Notes: generated by a model not told the origin, from the sequence alone. DNA of 24,033 nucleotides from CAIXDN01 sp964482085 (GCA_964482085.1 CAYZVS010000013.1:1-24033); one strand, 5' to 3'. Positions 14,115 to 22,031 are shown, numbered from the stretch's first letter. Numbers and translations: made by a program.

Positions 14115-15098
14115 TTAAAACCGCTCTCGAACGGGTATCGGCATCAAGTCACTTATCGACGATGTCCCCGATAACAGCATCGCTAATCGATCCACTCCAA
14201 AAGCAATTCCTGCCGCTTGCCCCATTTTAGGAAGCACTCCCATGAACCGCTCATCTATCGACCAAGTTTCTTTTCCGAGTGAACGACGGAGTTCCTGTTC
14301 TTCCTCAAACCGTTTCCGCTGCTCTTCGACATCTGTAAGCTCAACAAATCCATTTGCAAGCTCAAGCGCGCCAATATACAGCTCTGTACGTAACGCATAT
14401 CGCGTATCGTTAGGATCCTTTTGAGCGAGAGCCGCCATCGATGCCGGATAATGCGTCAAAAACGTTGGTACTTCTCCAAGTTTTAGTTCAACCTCACTCA
14501 AAAAAATCTTAAAAAACAAATCATCCCAAGAATCCGTCTCCGATACTGTCTGCCCGTGCTCGCGACAAACTGACGCCATCTTTTCTTTATCTCCAAGAAG
14601 CGGCCCAAGCTCGACTCCGGCATACTCCTTCATAGCTTGTTCAACCGTGATGCGACGAAACGCATTGTCATCCAGCCTAAGTGCTCCATGTTCCATGTTA
14701 CGTACTACGTACTTCACCATCGCCTCAGTCCGATCCATGAGTTCTGATAACCCAATTCCTTTCTCATACCATTCCGCCATCAAAAACTCCGGATCATGCG
14801 ATCCATCCCAAGGCTCTGCATTACGAAAGCATGGTCCAAGGTCATAAATTTTATCAAACCCAGCCGCCAGCATCCGCTTCATTGCGTATTCCGGCGACGT
14901 AATCAGCGCCGCCTGATACGTGCTACGTGTTACATCCTCCACAATCTCCGTCCACATCGGTTCAAGATACGGCTCCTGCCCAGGCAATCCAACAAGTCGT
15001 GGCGTATGCAATTCTAAAAAACTTTGTTCATCAAAATAACGACGGACAAGTTGGACGACTCGACTTCGAGCTCGAATGAATTCCTGTGACATATTCAT
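14115..15098 (-). CDS. epmA: EF-P--(R)-beta-lysine ligase
   Basis: EpmA (GenX/PoxA/YjeA) is a paralogue of the catalytic domain of lysyl-tRNA synthetase that attaches beta-lysine to EF-P. At 327 residues it matches the family (E. coli 325) and lacks the anticodon-binding domain of LysRS. Class II motifs: FLELHTPRLV (motif 1), FRNAEPWDGSHDPEFLMAEWY (motif 2; the classical form is FRNE) and AAGIAFGVDRLAMLLSGTSSISDLMPIPV (motif 3). The start is the ATG at 15098; the upstream ATG at 15116 lies within the rpsR terminator stem. Met at 15092 is a further option. The GGGGG of that terminator is 11 bp from the start and might serve as an RBS. EpmB (lysine 2,3-aminomutase) is not in the window. Confidence 0.93.
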   Translation of the reverse strand: MNMSQEFIRARSRVVQLVRRYFDEQSFLELHTPRLVGLPGQEPYLEPMWTEIVEDVTRSTYQAALITSPEYAMKRMLAAGFDKIYDLGPCFRNAEPWDGSHDPEFLMAEWYEKGIGLSELMDRTEAMVKYVVRNMEHGALRLDDNAFRRITVEQAMKEYAGVELGPLLGDKEKMASVCREHGQTVSETDSWDDLFFKIFLSEVELKLGEVPTFLTHYPASMAALAQKDPNDTRYALRTELYIGALELANGFVELTDVEEQRKRFEEEQELRRSLGKETWSIDERFMGVLPKMGQAAGIAFGVDRLAMLLSGTSSISDLMPIPVRERF

Positions 15099-15104
15099 AA
15101 ATCC

Positions 15105-15130
15105 AAAATCCCCCATTGCTGGGGGATTTT
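15105..15130 (-). terminator. Terminator after rpsR
   Basis: AAAATCCCCCA pairs with TGGGGGATTTT around a 4-base loop; ATTTTGGATTT follows on the reverse strand. The epmA start lies 7 bp beyond the stem. Confidence 0.88.
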
Positions 15131-15133
15131 GTT

Positions 15134-15361
15134 TTAACGGACCAAGTACGGAACCAAGGCCATGAAACGGGCGCGCTTGATTGCATTGGCGAGCTTACGC
15201 TGATGCCAGGCGCAAATACCTGAACGCTTGCGCGGAACAATCTTTCCAAACGAGGAGAGATAACGGCGCAAAGTATCGGTATCCTTGTAATTGATCTCAT
15301 CGATATTCTGCTGACAAAAGAAACACATGTGTGGAACCTTCTTCTTGGTATGGCGATTCAT
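15134..15361 (-). CDS. rpsR: 30S ribosomal protein bS18
   Basis: 75 residues, full length. The conserved core is intact: INYKDTDTLRRYLSSFGKIVPRKRSGICAWHQRKLANAIKRARFMALVPY. It binds the 30S platform as a pair with bS6. Cys13, Cys16, Cys50 and His53 (CFFC...CAWH) form a probable zinc site, found in the C+ form of S18. Last gene of rpsF-ssb-rpsR; the 58-bp gap to ssb has no terminator. rplI (bL9), which often follows rpsR, is absent here. Confidence 0.97.
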   Translation of the reverse strand: MNRHTKKKVPHMCFFCQQNIDEINYKDTDTLRRYLSSFGKIVPRKRSGICAWHQRKLANAIKRARFMALVPYLVR

Positions 15362-15419
15362 AGATAGGGGCGCGTCGGGAACAGATCAACCAGAGACGCG
15401 CGGGATGAAATAAATAAGT

Positions 15420-15875
15420 TTAAAACGGAATGTCTTCAAGACGGATTTCACTGTCGCTAATCGACTTATCGATAGGAGCGACGGTAGGCTCCACGAGCCC
15501 TTCGGCAGGAGAAGTCGACATGCGCGGCGCAGTCCCAGCTCCAGCTTCCTTACGATCAAGGAGAATCATGTTGTCGGCGACGATCTCGGTTCGCTGTCGC
15601 TTCTGCGCGTCCTGGGTTTCCCATTCACGCGTCTGCAAGCGTCCCTCGATATAAACTTTGCGTCCCTTTCCAAGGTATTGCCCGCAGATTTCCGCGAGCT
15701 TTCCCCAGGCAACAATATTGTGATACTCGGCGCGCTGCTGCTTGACACCTTGAGCATCCGTCCACTGTTGATTTGTGGCGATACCAAAGGAACAGACATT
15801 CTGTCCTGCCGTCGTGGTCCGGAGCTCCGGGTCACGAGTGACATTACCGATAATCGTTGCGCGATTGAGATCCAT
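15420..15875 (-). CDS. ssb: Single-stranded DNA-binding protein
   Basis: 151 residues. An N-terminal OB fold (1-108) contains the family signatures MDLNRATIIGNVTRDPELRT, EYHNIVAWGKLAEICGQYLGKGRKVYIEGRLQTREW and NMILLDRK. A disordered linker follows, and the acidic tip ends in EDIPF, the element that recruits partner proteins of replication and repair. It works as a tetramer. It lies between rpsF (11 bp upstream) and rpsR, the standard order. No Shine-Dalgarno is seen. Confidence 0.96.
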   Translation of the reverse strand: MDLNRATIIGNVTRDPELRTTTAGQNVCSFGIATNQQWTDAQGVKQQRAEYHNIVAWGKLAEICGQYLGKGRKVYIEGRLQTREWETQDAQKRQRTEIVADNMILLDRKEAGAGTAPRMSTSPAEGLVEPTVAPIDKSISDSEIRLEDIPF

Positions 15876-15886
15876 ACTATGTGAGT

Positions 15887-16414
15887 TTAAACGGTCGTAC
15901 CATCTTCCGACAAGGCCGTCTCAACTTTCTTGCCCACGTCCTCAGTGCTAACTGGTTCCGCCTCGGTCTTAGCCTCGGCTTCCGACTTCTCGCTTTCGCC
16001 TTCCGCTGACTTGGACTCTTCAGGGCGCTCGGTGCGGCGTCGCGGACGATCTTCCTTGTTATCAAGGTTAATCTCCTTATATTCAATCAAGTTGTACTTG
16101 CCCTCCCCAGCTTCTTCCGCACGCAAAATCATGTGGCGAATGATGTCATTGGAGATGCGAAGGTTCTCATCGAGCTTAACCATCGCAGGACGCTCGGCCG
16201 AGAAATGGACGAGGATGTAATAGCCGTGGCGCTGTTCCTTAACAAGGTAAGCGAGACGGAGTTTACCCAAGCGCTTGGTGTTTTCAACCGTGGCGCCGTA
16301 CTTGGTAATAAGTGCCGAGATCTTGGTTTCCACCGCTCCAGCCTCTTCTTCAGAAAGAGTGGCCGGAATGATGTACATGAGCTCGTACTTGGATGACGTC
16401 AATGCGTCAGACAT
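15887..16414 (-). CDS. rpsF: 30S ribosomal protein bS6 with long acidic C-terminal extension
   Basis: bS6 domain at about 8-108: YELMYIIPATLSEEEAGAVETKI, GKLRLAYLVKEQRHGYYILVHFSA, SNDIIRHMILRAEE. The C-terminus (about 115-175) is an extension rich in Glu/Lys/Ser (ESKSAEGESEKSEAEAKTEAE), low-complexity and probably disordered; E. coli S6 has a poly-Glu tail of related character. The start is the ATG at 16414; no Shine-Dalgarno is present, and a structured leader lies just upstream. First gene of the rpsF-ssb-rpsR operon. Confidence 0.95.
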   Translation of the reverse strand: MSDALTSSKYELMYIIPATLSEEEAGAVETKISALITKYGATVENTKRLGKLRLAYLVKEQRHGYYILVHFSAERPAMVKLDENLRISNDIIRHMILRAEEAGEGKYNLIEYKEINLDNKEDRPRRRTERPEESKSAEGESEKSEAEAKTEAEPVSTEDVGKKVETALSEDGTTV

Positions 16415-16421
16415 AGATATT

Positions 16422-16473
16422 GTGACATGTCCCCTATTTGGGGCGTCCGACGGGGTCGGACTTGGCCAGTCAC
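16422..16473 (-). promoter_or_regulatory. Structured rpsF leader, possibly the S6:S18 autoregulatory element
   Basis: In RNA sense GUGAC (16473-16469) pairs with GUCAC (16426-16422), enclosing two hairpins: GUCCGAC/GUCGGAC and CCCC/GGGG. S6:S18 complexes repress rpsF through a leader structure in many bacteria. The position, 7 bp from the rpsF start, fits, but I cannot confirm the specific CCG loop geometry of that motif. Confidence 0.45.
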
Positions 16474-16494
16474 GCTAGGTTTTTTAGTGGCCTG

Positions 16495-16523
16495 ACATTA
16501 ACGAAAACCGCCCAGCATGTCAA
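16495..16523 (-). promoter_or_regulatory. rpsF operon promoter, -35 inside the preceding terminator
   Basis: TTGACA (16523-16518), 17 bp, TAATGT (16500-16495). The -35 lies in the loop and 3' arm of the hairpin at 16508-16545. The predicted start is near 16488, so the leader includes the structure at 16422-16473. Confidence 0.7.
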
Positions 16524-16545
16524 CCCTAAGGGACATGCTGGGCGG
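16508..16545 (-). terminator. Terminator after the membrane protein gene at 16562
   Basis: A 14-bp perfect stem (CCGCCCAGCATGTC) and 10-base loop, followed on the reverse strand by TTTTCGTT. Confidence 0.9.
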
Positions 16546-16561
16546 TGAAGAGAAGGAACGG

Positions 16562-18361
16562 TCAGGCCTTGTTCTTAGACGGTATCGAGCCATAAGCGAT
16601 CTCGGGCAAACCGCCAAAGATCGACGTACGTGTGATACCAAGACTGTCCTCGAGCTGCTTGATGTACTCGACCATCTGGATGGTGCGAGCTCCCAGAAAT
16701 TCAGGACCTTTCTTGATCCCCTCGAGAAGCTCCATGGCCTGCTTGTACTTGGGCTGTACAGCGTCAATGAATTCATGCGCCTCTTCCAGAGAAACCTCAG
16801 CTGAACGGGCACGCCGCTCATAGCCGGCCATGCGACCCTCGAGCTCGCTCATACGCGCTTCGACTTCTGTCACGCGAGTAACCTTGGCGAGACCGCCCTC
16901 AAAAGCCGAGAGCGCGGATTTCACATCATGCTCGCGCTTCCAGAGATCGATATTAATCTCGTGCTTGCGGATTCTGCCGAGCAGCTCACGCTCACCCGCC
17001 TCGATCTCGTCTTCACGAGACTTAATCGCGTCTTCACGCGAGCGGAAGTCGCCCATGAGACCGGTATGCAGCTTAAGGAGATCGTTCATCGCCTCACACT
17101 GGGCCCATAGAGTCTCCGCATTCTTGTCTGCGGCGTTGATCGAGCGCGTCAGCCGTCCATCTGGATCGGCATCCTCGGTACGAACTCCCGTCAACGCGTA
17201 GAAGCGATCAACGAGTTCCGAGCGAGACTGTCCGACTCCATCAACCAAGACCTGCAAACGTTCTTCCTCAGCTTTGTACTCAGCCAGCATCCCGTCATAG
17301 GTCATGAAAATGACCTCATCGAGTACCGACTTCACATAGCCGACAGCTGGAAGCTTGGCTCGCCACTCGCGGACCATGTCCACTCGGGCACGCGCATTAA
17401 AGAGATGGATCTGATTACGATGCGCATCGTCAACCAGTTGGAGGAGTTTAGGGATTTGTTCACGGTGAGCAAGCTCCTCAGCTTGTTTCCGTTGGAAGAC
17501 TTGAATAGCGTTGAGACATTGGCGAAGCAGCTTCCGTTGCTTGGCCAAGGAGACGAGTAGATGCTTGGTTCGCTCGCGCCGACGTCTATACAGAATCGCG
17601 AGTTCATCTCTCTTGGTCCGCATGCCTGCCAAGGCATTTTCAACTTTACGCTTGGACTTGAGCGCTTCTGCGCGAATAGCCAGCGCAACCTTCTCGATCT
17701 CTTTTCCCTTGTCCTTTTGCCACTCTCGGCGAACAAAGAAAAAAGCCATGAAGGCGATACCCAGACCGAGCAACAAGCCGATCAGAATATACTCTAGAGC
17801 ATGATCGGGCTCCGGTTGTGCAACCGCATCCCTCACATGATCAAGCGAATCCATCACGGTCGGCTCGGACTCCGCATGCTCTGCGACGGCGTTAAGCAAC
17901 GCCGCCTCAAGCACAGCGATTCGCGCGCGATCAGCCGGGTCGGAAACAGTCCGTACGACCTCGGGAGAAACAATCGGCTCTCCTCTGGGAATACGATACG
18001 TAAGTCCAGCGACAAACCAACGATCACGAGCAAAATCCGTACACGTTTCATAGTGCCTCGGACTCCGACTCATCGACGGTCGCTCGCCACGGACATTGTC
18101 ATAGCAGACATAGATGATACGGCCCGGATTACTCCGCGCGATCGTCTCCATGTCGAGAATCTCGGTAGTCGCTTCGGAATCGTTGGCGACGACACGTGCC
18201 AAGTCCAGGTAACTGGCTCCCGGCTCGATGCGTACCAACCAACCATCCGCGTCACTCGACACGAGTCGTACCTGTGCACTCGCAATCGATGGAATCGATG
18301 CGCAAAACACCGTACAAACAGCGAAGGCCAAAAAGCCAATCGTCTGCAGGAATCGAGACAT
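16562..18361 (-). CDS. Envelope protein: signal peptide, LysM-like ectodomain, TM helix, long cytoplasmic coiled coil
   Basis: 599 residues; no named family recognised. The signal peptide is about 1-29 (IGFLAFAVCTVFC, SIASAQ). The ectodomain (30-188) reads like a LysM core with an insertion: YLDLARVVANDSE, ILDMETIARSNPGRIIYV, then a loop with Cys86 and Cys107, then GLTYRIPRGEPI. One TM helix (about 190-211) precedes a basic stop (RREWQKDKGK). Residues 212-560 are mostly charged helix with heptads, and the last 35 are less charged. The probable topology is peptidoglycan-facing head, cytoplasmic coiled coil. Start ATG 18361 with GGGAGGT 6 bp upstream, a strong RBS. The product of 18470-20674 has the same architecture, and its ectodomain aligns (ME--A-NP---IY, YRIP). 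A scaffold or envelope-sensing role is only a guess. Confidence 0.82.
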   Translation of the reverse strand: MSRFLQTIGFLAFAVCTVFCASIPSIASAQVRLVSSDADGWLVRIEPGASYLDLARVVANDSEATTEILDMETIARSNPGRIIYVCYDNVRGERPSMSRSPRHYETCTDFARDRWFVAGLTYRIPRGEPIVSPEVVRTVSDPADRARIAVLEAALLNAVAEHAESEPTVMDSLDHVRDAVAQPEPDHALEYILIGLLLGLGIAFMAFFFVRREWQKDKGKEIEKVALAIRAEALKSKRKVENALAGMRTKRDELAILYRRRRERTKHLLVSLAKQRKLLRQCLNAIQVFQRKQAEELAHREQIPKLLQLVDDAHRNQIHLFNARARVDMVREWRAKLPAVGYVKSVLDEVIFMTYDGMLAEYKAEEERLQVLVDGVGQSRSELVDRFYALTGVRTEDADPDGRLTRSINAADKNAETLWAQCEAMNDLLKLHTGLMGDFRSREDAIKSREDEIEAGERELLGRIRKHEINIDLWKREHDVKSALSAFEGGLAKVTRVTEVEARMSELEGRMAGYERRARSAEVSLEEAHEFIDAVQPKYKQAMELLEGIKKGPEFLGARTIQMVEYIKQLEDSLGITRTSIFGGLPEIAYGSIPSKNKA

Positions 18362-18425
18362 TGAAACCTCCCTCGGGTATAGAAAGACCCAGAGGTATTT
18401 GGGCAGGAATTATATTAAAAGTCAA

Positions 18426-18457
18426 GGCCCCGTATCGCAGTTACGCGATACGGGGCC
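18426..18457 (-). terminator. Terminator after the gene at 18470
   Basis: A 13-bp perfect stem GGCCCCGTATCGC with a 6-base loop; a modest T-tract (TTGACTTTT) follows on the reverse strand. A TATAAT just downstream may be the -10 of the gene at 16562-18361. Confidence 0.82.
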
Positions 18458-18469
18458 TATCAGAGTATG

Positions 18470-20674
18470 TCAGTCCTTGCCGACAGCTCGCTTTACCGTG
18501 ACACCCGTCTCTTCCGACGACGCAGAAACGTCATCAAAAATACTGAGTGATGCAGGTCTCGAACCGGCTTCCGTCGGATCGGGCTCTTCACCGTTCTGAA
18601 CGATGGGAGCCACGATGGGTGGCGGAGGCGGAACGAGCGATCCAGGAATCGGACTGTCATCCTTGGCTGTGAAAGTACTGGCCGGAACGATGGTCTTTCC
18701 CGTGCGAGCCTCGAGCTTCTTGCTCTTAAGCTTGGCGGGATCAAACACGCCGGTTTTCTCTTCATCTCGGAGAACTCGCGCCTCGATCGCTTCCGCGACC
18801 GGTGCGCGCTCAAAGGAATCAGTCGTCTTACGACGACGTTCCTCGCGTTTCTGCTCCCGCTTCCCCTTTTTGGAAGATAGCGGAGGCGCATGTTGACTCA
18901 AGCGAAACGCGACATCCTCCGCAATAGAAGGCACGGGTGCCTGCACGCCAGGATTAGTCGTCTCGCCCTTGAGCGATTCCTTAGACGGAATCGGCACATC
19001 GGCACTCACGGGCGGAACCGATGCCGGTTCAAACGCCATCGAGGGAACCATCGCCATGTCCGAGTCCAGGTGGATAAGGAGGTCGTTCAAGACCCCGCAA
19101 GTCATGCTCTGGAACAGATCACGCGCATTGGAGATGCGTTCGATGATGATGACAAAAGAGGGCGTAGAACTTTCACCACTACGCGATGCATGGTCGAGCG
19201 CAAGCTCCAGATTGGCAACGCCTTCCTGATAGAACTGCTCGGCCAGTGCAAGTGCACGCGCCTTGAAGCTCTCGAGCTCGCCCTTGATTCTCTGAATCTC
19301 AGACTTGCCCGCAACGATCTCCTCGTCCTTCTTACGAATGGCCGTAGCATGCTCAAAGCCGTATTTGATCACGCTGGCTTCTGCTGTGCTCTTGGCCGAC
19401 TTGCTGTCGGCGAGCTCTCGCTCAAGCTGTGCAACGCGCGGCGATTCGATAGGCAATGCCGTCTTAGCGACGGTAAGCATACCCACCTGATCCTTAAGCG
19501 CGTCGATTTCCTTGAGCCTCTCTTCACGATCCTCTACCAACACGCGGTTGGTATCAGCAGTATCGAAGAAGAGGAGAAGGTTCTCCACGGAAAGCTGGTC
19601 ACCGCGACCAAGATTCCGGAAGTATTCCTTCCAACGCCGTTTGAGCGGCGTAACAATTTTGAGATCCCACTCTTCATCCGCGCTAAGGCGCGGGAGAGCC
19701 GGACTCGTAGCAGGCGTTTCTTGTTCTTCATCGTCCGTGATCGTGGGCCTGAACCACGCACGGATATTGTCCTTAAGAAGAAGGAGGATCATCGCGAGGG
19801 ACAAGATCGCGATAACAAGCCACAAAAGAAAAGGATTAAACCAAGGCGGAGTGGTATCCGCGGAGGTCATGGACGAAGTGTCATGCTCGATAGCTCCAGA
19901 ACCTGTCGTCGCAGGATCGGAGGGTGAGGTCGGCGTCGATGCGACATCCGCCTCATTGAAATCCATGTCCGCGGTTCCGTTAGCGGGATCGACTGCCGCG
20001 ACATGCCCCGTTGCGGGAGCTGTCGCAGGAGTAGCCTCCGAAGCACGCACGAGCGCACGACCAAAGGCACCGATCACACCACGAACCTGTTCATACGTCG
20101 GCGGCTGTTCCTCACTCATCAGATCGGAAAGCTCGGTGAGCTGTCCACCCAATTCTGCGGGCGCCGGGACCGTCGTGGTCACGGGAGCCGTGTCGACGTT
20201 GCGTAGCATCTCTTCAGCGCGTTCACCGGGCGTGAGCCTGGCGCGCGACGGAATACGATACACGCGATGTGCCATCGGCCAACGAGCGCAGGAGCGATCC
20301 CCGCCGCAAAACGAGGCGTAACTCACGCGCTCGCTTCTCGGATTGGTATCGCAGCTGCCGTTGTGACCGGGACCATGTCCTTCACGATGGTAAATCACGA
20401 CGCAGGGATTAGCCGCGTCGAGCTGTTCCATCGTCACCAGAGAACCATCCTCGAGATCCGCGTTGACGCGGCCGAGAACGGTATCCAAGCCGCCCATTCC
20501 AGATACCCAGCTTCCAAAGATGAAGCTGCGATACCCTTCAGAGGCGCGCGGATCGTCGCGCCTAAGCTCGAGGATCTCTCCTCGACCCGGCATGGGCAGA
20601 TCCTGAGCCGACACTTTTGCCGACATGAGGACGAGGAAGAGAACTGTGAGCGACGCGGTGATGATTCGCGACAT
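18470..20674 (-). CDS. Envelope protein, larger paralogue: signal peptide, LysM-like ectodomain, TM helix, coiled coil, low-complexity tail
   Basis: 734 residues; no named family recognised. Signal peptide about 1-23 (ASLTVLFLVLMSAKVSA). The ectodomain has MEQLDAANPCVVIYH (82-96) and HRVYRIPSR (136-144), matching the product of 16562-18361, with four cysteines between or near them (C91, C108, C123, C129), likely two disulfides. A Thr/Ala/Pro-rich stalk (about 160-278) leads to one TM helix (280-301). The cytoplasmic part has coiled-coil segments (about 350-540), then a Lys/Arg- and Pro-rich low-complexity tail (VPPPPPIVAP). Start ATG 20674 with AAGGAG 6 bp upstream; an in-frame ATG 32 codons earlier is rejected because it adds a basic stretch before the signal peptide. 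It is 108 bp upstream of its paralogue, separated by a terminator. Confidence 0.82.
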   Translation of the reverse strand: MSRIITASLTVLFLVLMSAKVSAQDLPMPGRGEILELRRDDPRASEGYRSFIFGSWVSGMGGLDTVLGRVNADLEDGSLVTMEQLDAANPCVVIYHREGHGPGHNGSCDTNPRSERVSYASFCGGDRSCARWPMAHRVYRIPSRARLTPGERAEEMLRNVDTAPVTTTVPAPAELGGQLTELSDLMSEEQPPTYEQVRGVIGAFGRALVRASEATPATAPATGHVAAVDPANGTADMDFNEADVASTPTSPSDPATTGSGAIEHDTSSMTSADTTPPWFNPFLLWLVIAILSLAMILLLLKDNIRAWFRPTITDDEEQETPATSPALPRLSADEEWDLKIVTPLKRRWKEYFRNLGRGDQLSVENLLLFFDTADTNRVLVEDREERLKEIDALKDQVGMLTVAKTALPIESPRVAQLERELADSKSAKSTAEASVIKYGFEHATAIRKKDEEIVAGKSEIQRIKGELESFKARALALAEQFYQEGVANLELALDHASRSGESSTPSFVIIIERISNARDLFQSMTCGVLNDLLIHLDSDMAMVPSMAFEPASVPPVSADVPIPSKESLKGETTNPGVQAPVPSIAEDVAFRLSQHAPPLSSKKGKREQKREERRRKTTDSFERAPVAEAIEARVLRDEEKTGVFDPAKLKSKKLEARTGKTIVPASTFTAKDDSPIPGSLVPPPPPIVAPIVQNGEEPDPTEAGSRPASLSIFDDVSASSEETGVTVKRAVGKD

Positions 20675-20760
20675 GACGAACTCCTTTTCTTTTTTCCTTC
20701 TTCTTACCGGTTTGAAGGAGCGGACCGATCGCCTGCGGTTAACCCGTTTGGCGACGATCA

Positions 20761-20789
20761 ACCTCATCATACATTAGGGGAAATGTCAA
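20761..20789 (-). promoter_or_regulatory. Possible promoter of the gene at 20674
   Basis: A perfect TTGACA (20789-20784), then 17 bp to TGAGGT, a poor -10. The -35 position is plausible, the -10 uncertain. Confidence 0.4.
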
Positions 20790-20815
20790 GATTGCATTCC
20801 CAACCGTTCTGTGGC

Positions 20816-20821
20816 TAAAAT
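20816..20821 (+). promoter_or_regulatory. -10 box just ahead of the RNA methyltransferase gene
   Basis: TAAAAT with its first base 14 bp before the ATG (20830), the same spacing as at PP2C-B. +1 would fall about two bases before the start codon. TTGCAT at 20792-20797 is a weak -35 at 18 bp. Confidence 0.4.
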
Positions 20822-20829
20822 ACGGCTCA

Positions 20830-21990
20830 ATGAAGCGCTTTCTCGTATACGGAACTCATCCTGAAATCTCCCTTGCGGAGACCCGGGCTGTCCTTGGCGA
20901 TCTTAAGCCTGTCATGGTCGATTCCGTGGCTATCCTTGAGACTGATTCTTGGGAAAGTGCCGATATCCAAAACCGTCTAGCCGGTACCGTAAAGCTTGGC
21001 GACATCATCGATGAGCGAACCCTAGATGTACTCGATGACGGTAAAGTACTCGCCGACCATATCGATGCCCGACCACGCGGTGACCGCGTCCTTTTTGGCA
21101 TCACGATCGTTGGAGGTACTAGCAAAGATCGACAAGCGCTCAAACATCTCCCCATCCGACTCAAGCGTGAACTCCAAGAACGTGGACGATCCGTCCGTTG
21201 GGTCACAGGCGACAATGGCGTCCTCTCCCCTGCCGCGATTTCCAAAATGGATCTCACAACCAATGGTTACGACTTTGTCATCATCATTCACGATAAAAAA
21301 GTTTCCATCGGCCTCACAACCCAAGTCCAAAACATCGATGCATGGAGCTTACGCGATTTTGGTCGTCCCTTCCGCGATGCAAAGACTGGCATGCTCCCGC
21401 CTAAACTCGCACGCATGATGGTCAATCTGGCTGGGCCAAAACAAGCTTTACTCGATCCATTCTGTGGAAGCGGTACCGTTATCATGGAAGCCGCGCTTTT
21501 ACATAAAGATCTCCAACTCGTCGGATCCGATATCGACGCACGACAAATTGCAGGCGCGCAAGAAAACACTGAATGGCTCATGAGTAAAGAACTCATCCGC
21601 CGCGCCGATGCGGGCCGTATCAACTGGAACATCGCTCCCGTTCAAGAAATCGATCAACATCTTTCCGGAAAACAGTTTGATGCAATCGTAACGGAAGGTT
21701 ATTTAGGTGCCCCGCTTTCCGGCCAAGAACCCAAAGCCGCACTTGCTCGTGAACGAGCAAATATTGAAGACCTCTGGGCCGACGCTTTACCGATTCTTGC
21801 CAAGCTTCAACCTGCCGGCGGCCGTCTCGTTGCGATCTGGCCAGAACTCTTGAATGCCCACGGTTCCGAGCAGGTAGACGCTTCCGAAGCCGCCAAAAAC
21901 GCAGGATATTCAATTATTGAAAAACCGCTAATCTATGCACGCCCAGACCAACATTTGCGCAGAAAAATCGTTATTTTAGTAAAAAACTAA
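20830..21990 (+). CDS. TRM11/TrmG10-like RNA guanosine methyltransferase
   Basis: 386 residues. The N-terminal half (about 1-165) resembles the THUMP-containing part of TRM11-type tRNA methyltransferases. The Rossmann domain has LLDPFCGSGTVIMEAALL (207-224, SAM motif I), GSDID (232-236, motif II) and AIVTEGYLGAPL (285-296, motif IV). In related enzymes motif IV is D-PP-Y or TEPYLGP; here Gly replaces the first Pro. The end, YARPDQHLRRKIVIL, is typical of this group. The likely reaction is N2-methylation of a tRNA guanosine, such as G10, by homology; the site is not certain. No Shine-Dalgarno; the mRNA is predicted near-leaderless. Divergent from the envelope protein gene at 20674. Confidence 0.82.
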   Translation: MKRFLVYGTHPEISLAETRAVLGDLKPVMVDSVAILETDSWESADIQNRLAGTVKLGDIIDERTLDVLDDGKVLADHIDARPRGDRVLFGITIVGGTSKDRQALKHLPIRLKRELQERGRSVRWVTGDNGVLSPAAISKMDLTTNGYDFVIIIHDKKVSIGLTTQVQNIDAWSLRDFGRPFRDAKTGMLPPKLARMMVNLAGPKQALLDPFCGSGTVIMEAALLHKDLQLVGSDIDARQIAGAQENTEWLMSKELIRRADAGRINWNIAPVQEIDQHLSGKQFDAIVTEGYLGAPLSGQEPKAALARERANIEDLWADALPILAKLQPAGGRLVAIWPELLNAHGSEQVDASEAAKNAGYSIIEKPLIYARPDQHLRRKIVILVKN

Positions 21991-22002
21991 GCTCGTCATA
22001 CA

Positions 22003-22031
22003 TTGACAATTGACGCGTTTTCCTGTATGTT
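22003..22031 (+). promoter_or_regulatory. Promoter of the cNMP-fold protein
   Basis: TTGACA (22003-22008), 17 bp, TATGTT (22026-22031). The predicted leader is about 48 nt, with AAGGAGG before the ATG. Confidence 0.75.

Noticed and set aside
18890..19927. 345-codon plus-strand frame
   Set aside because: Antisense to the envelope protein gene; composition (His/Arg/Leu) is that of a shadow, and no RBS is present.
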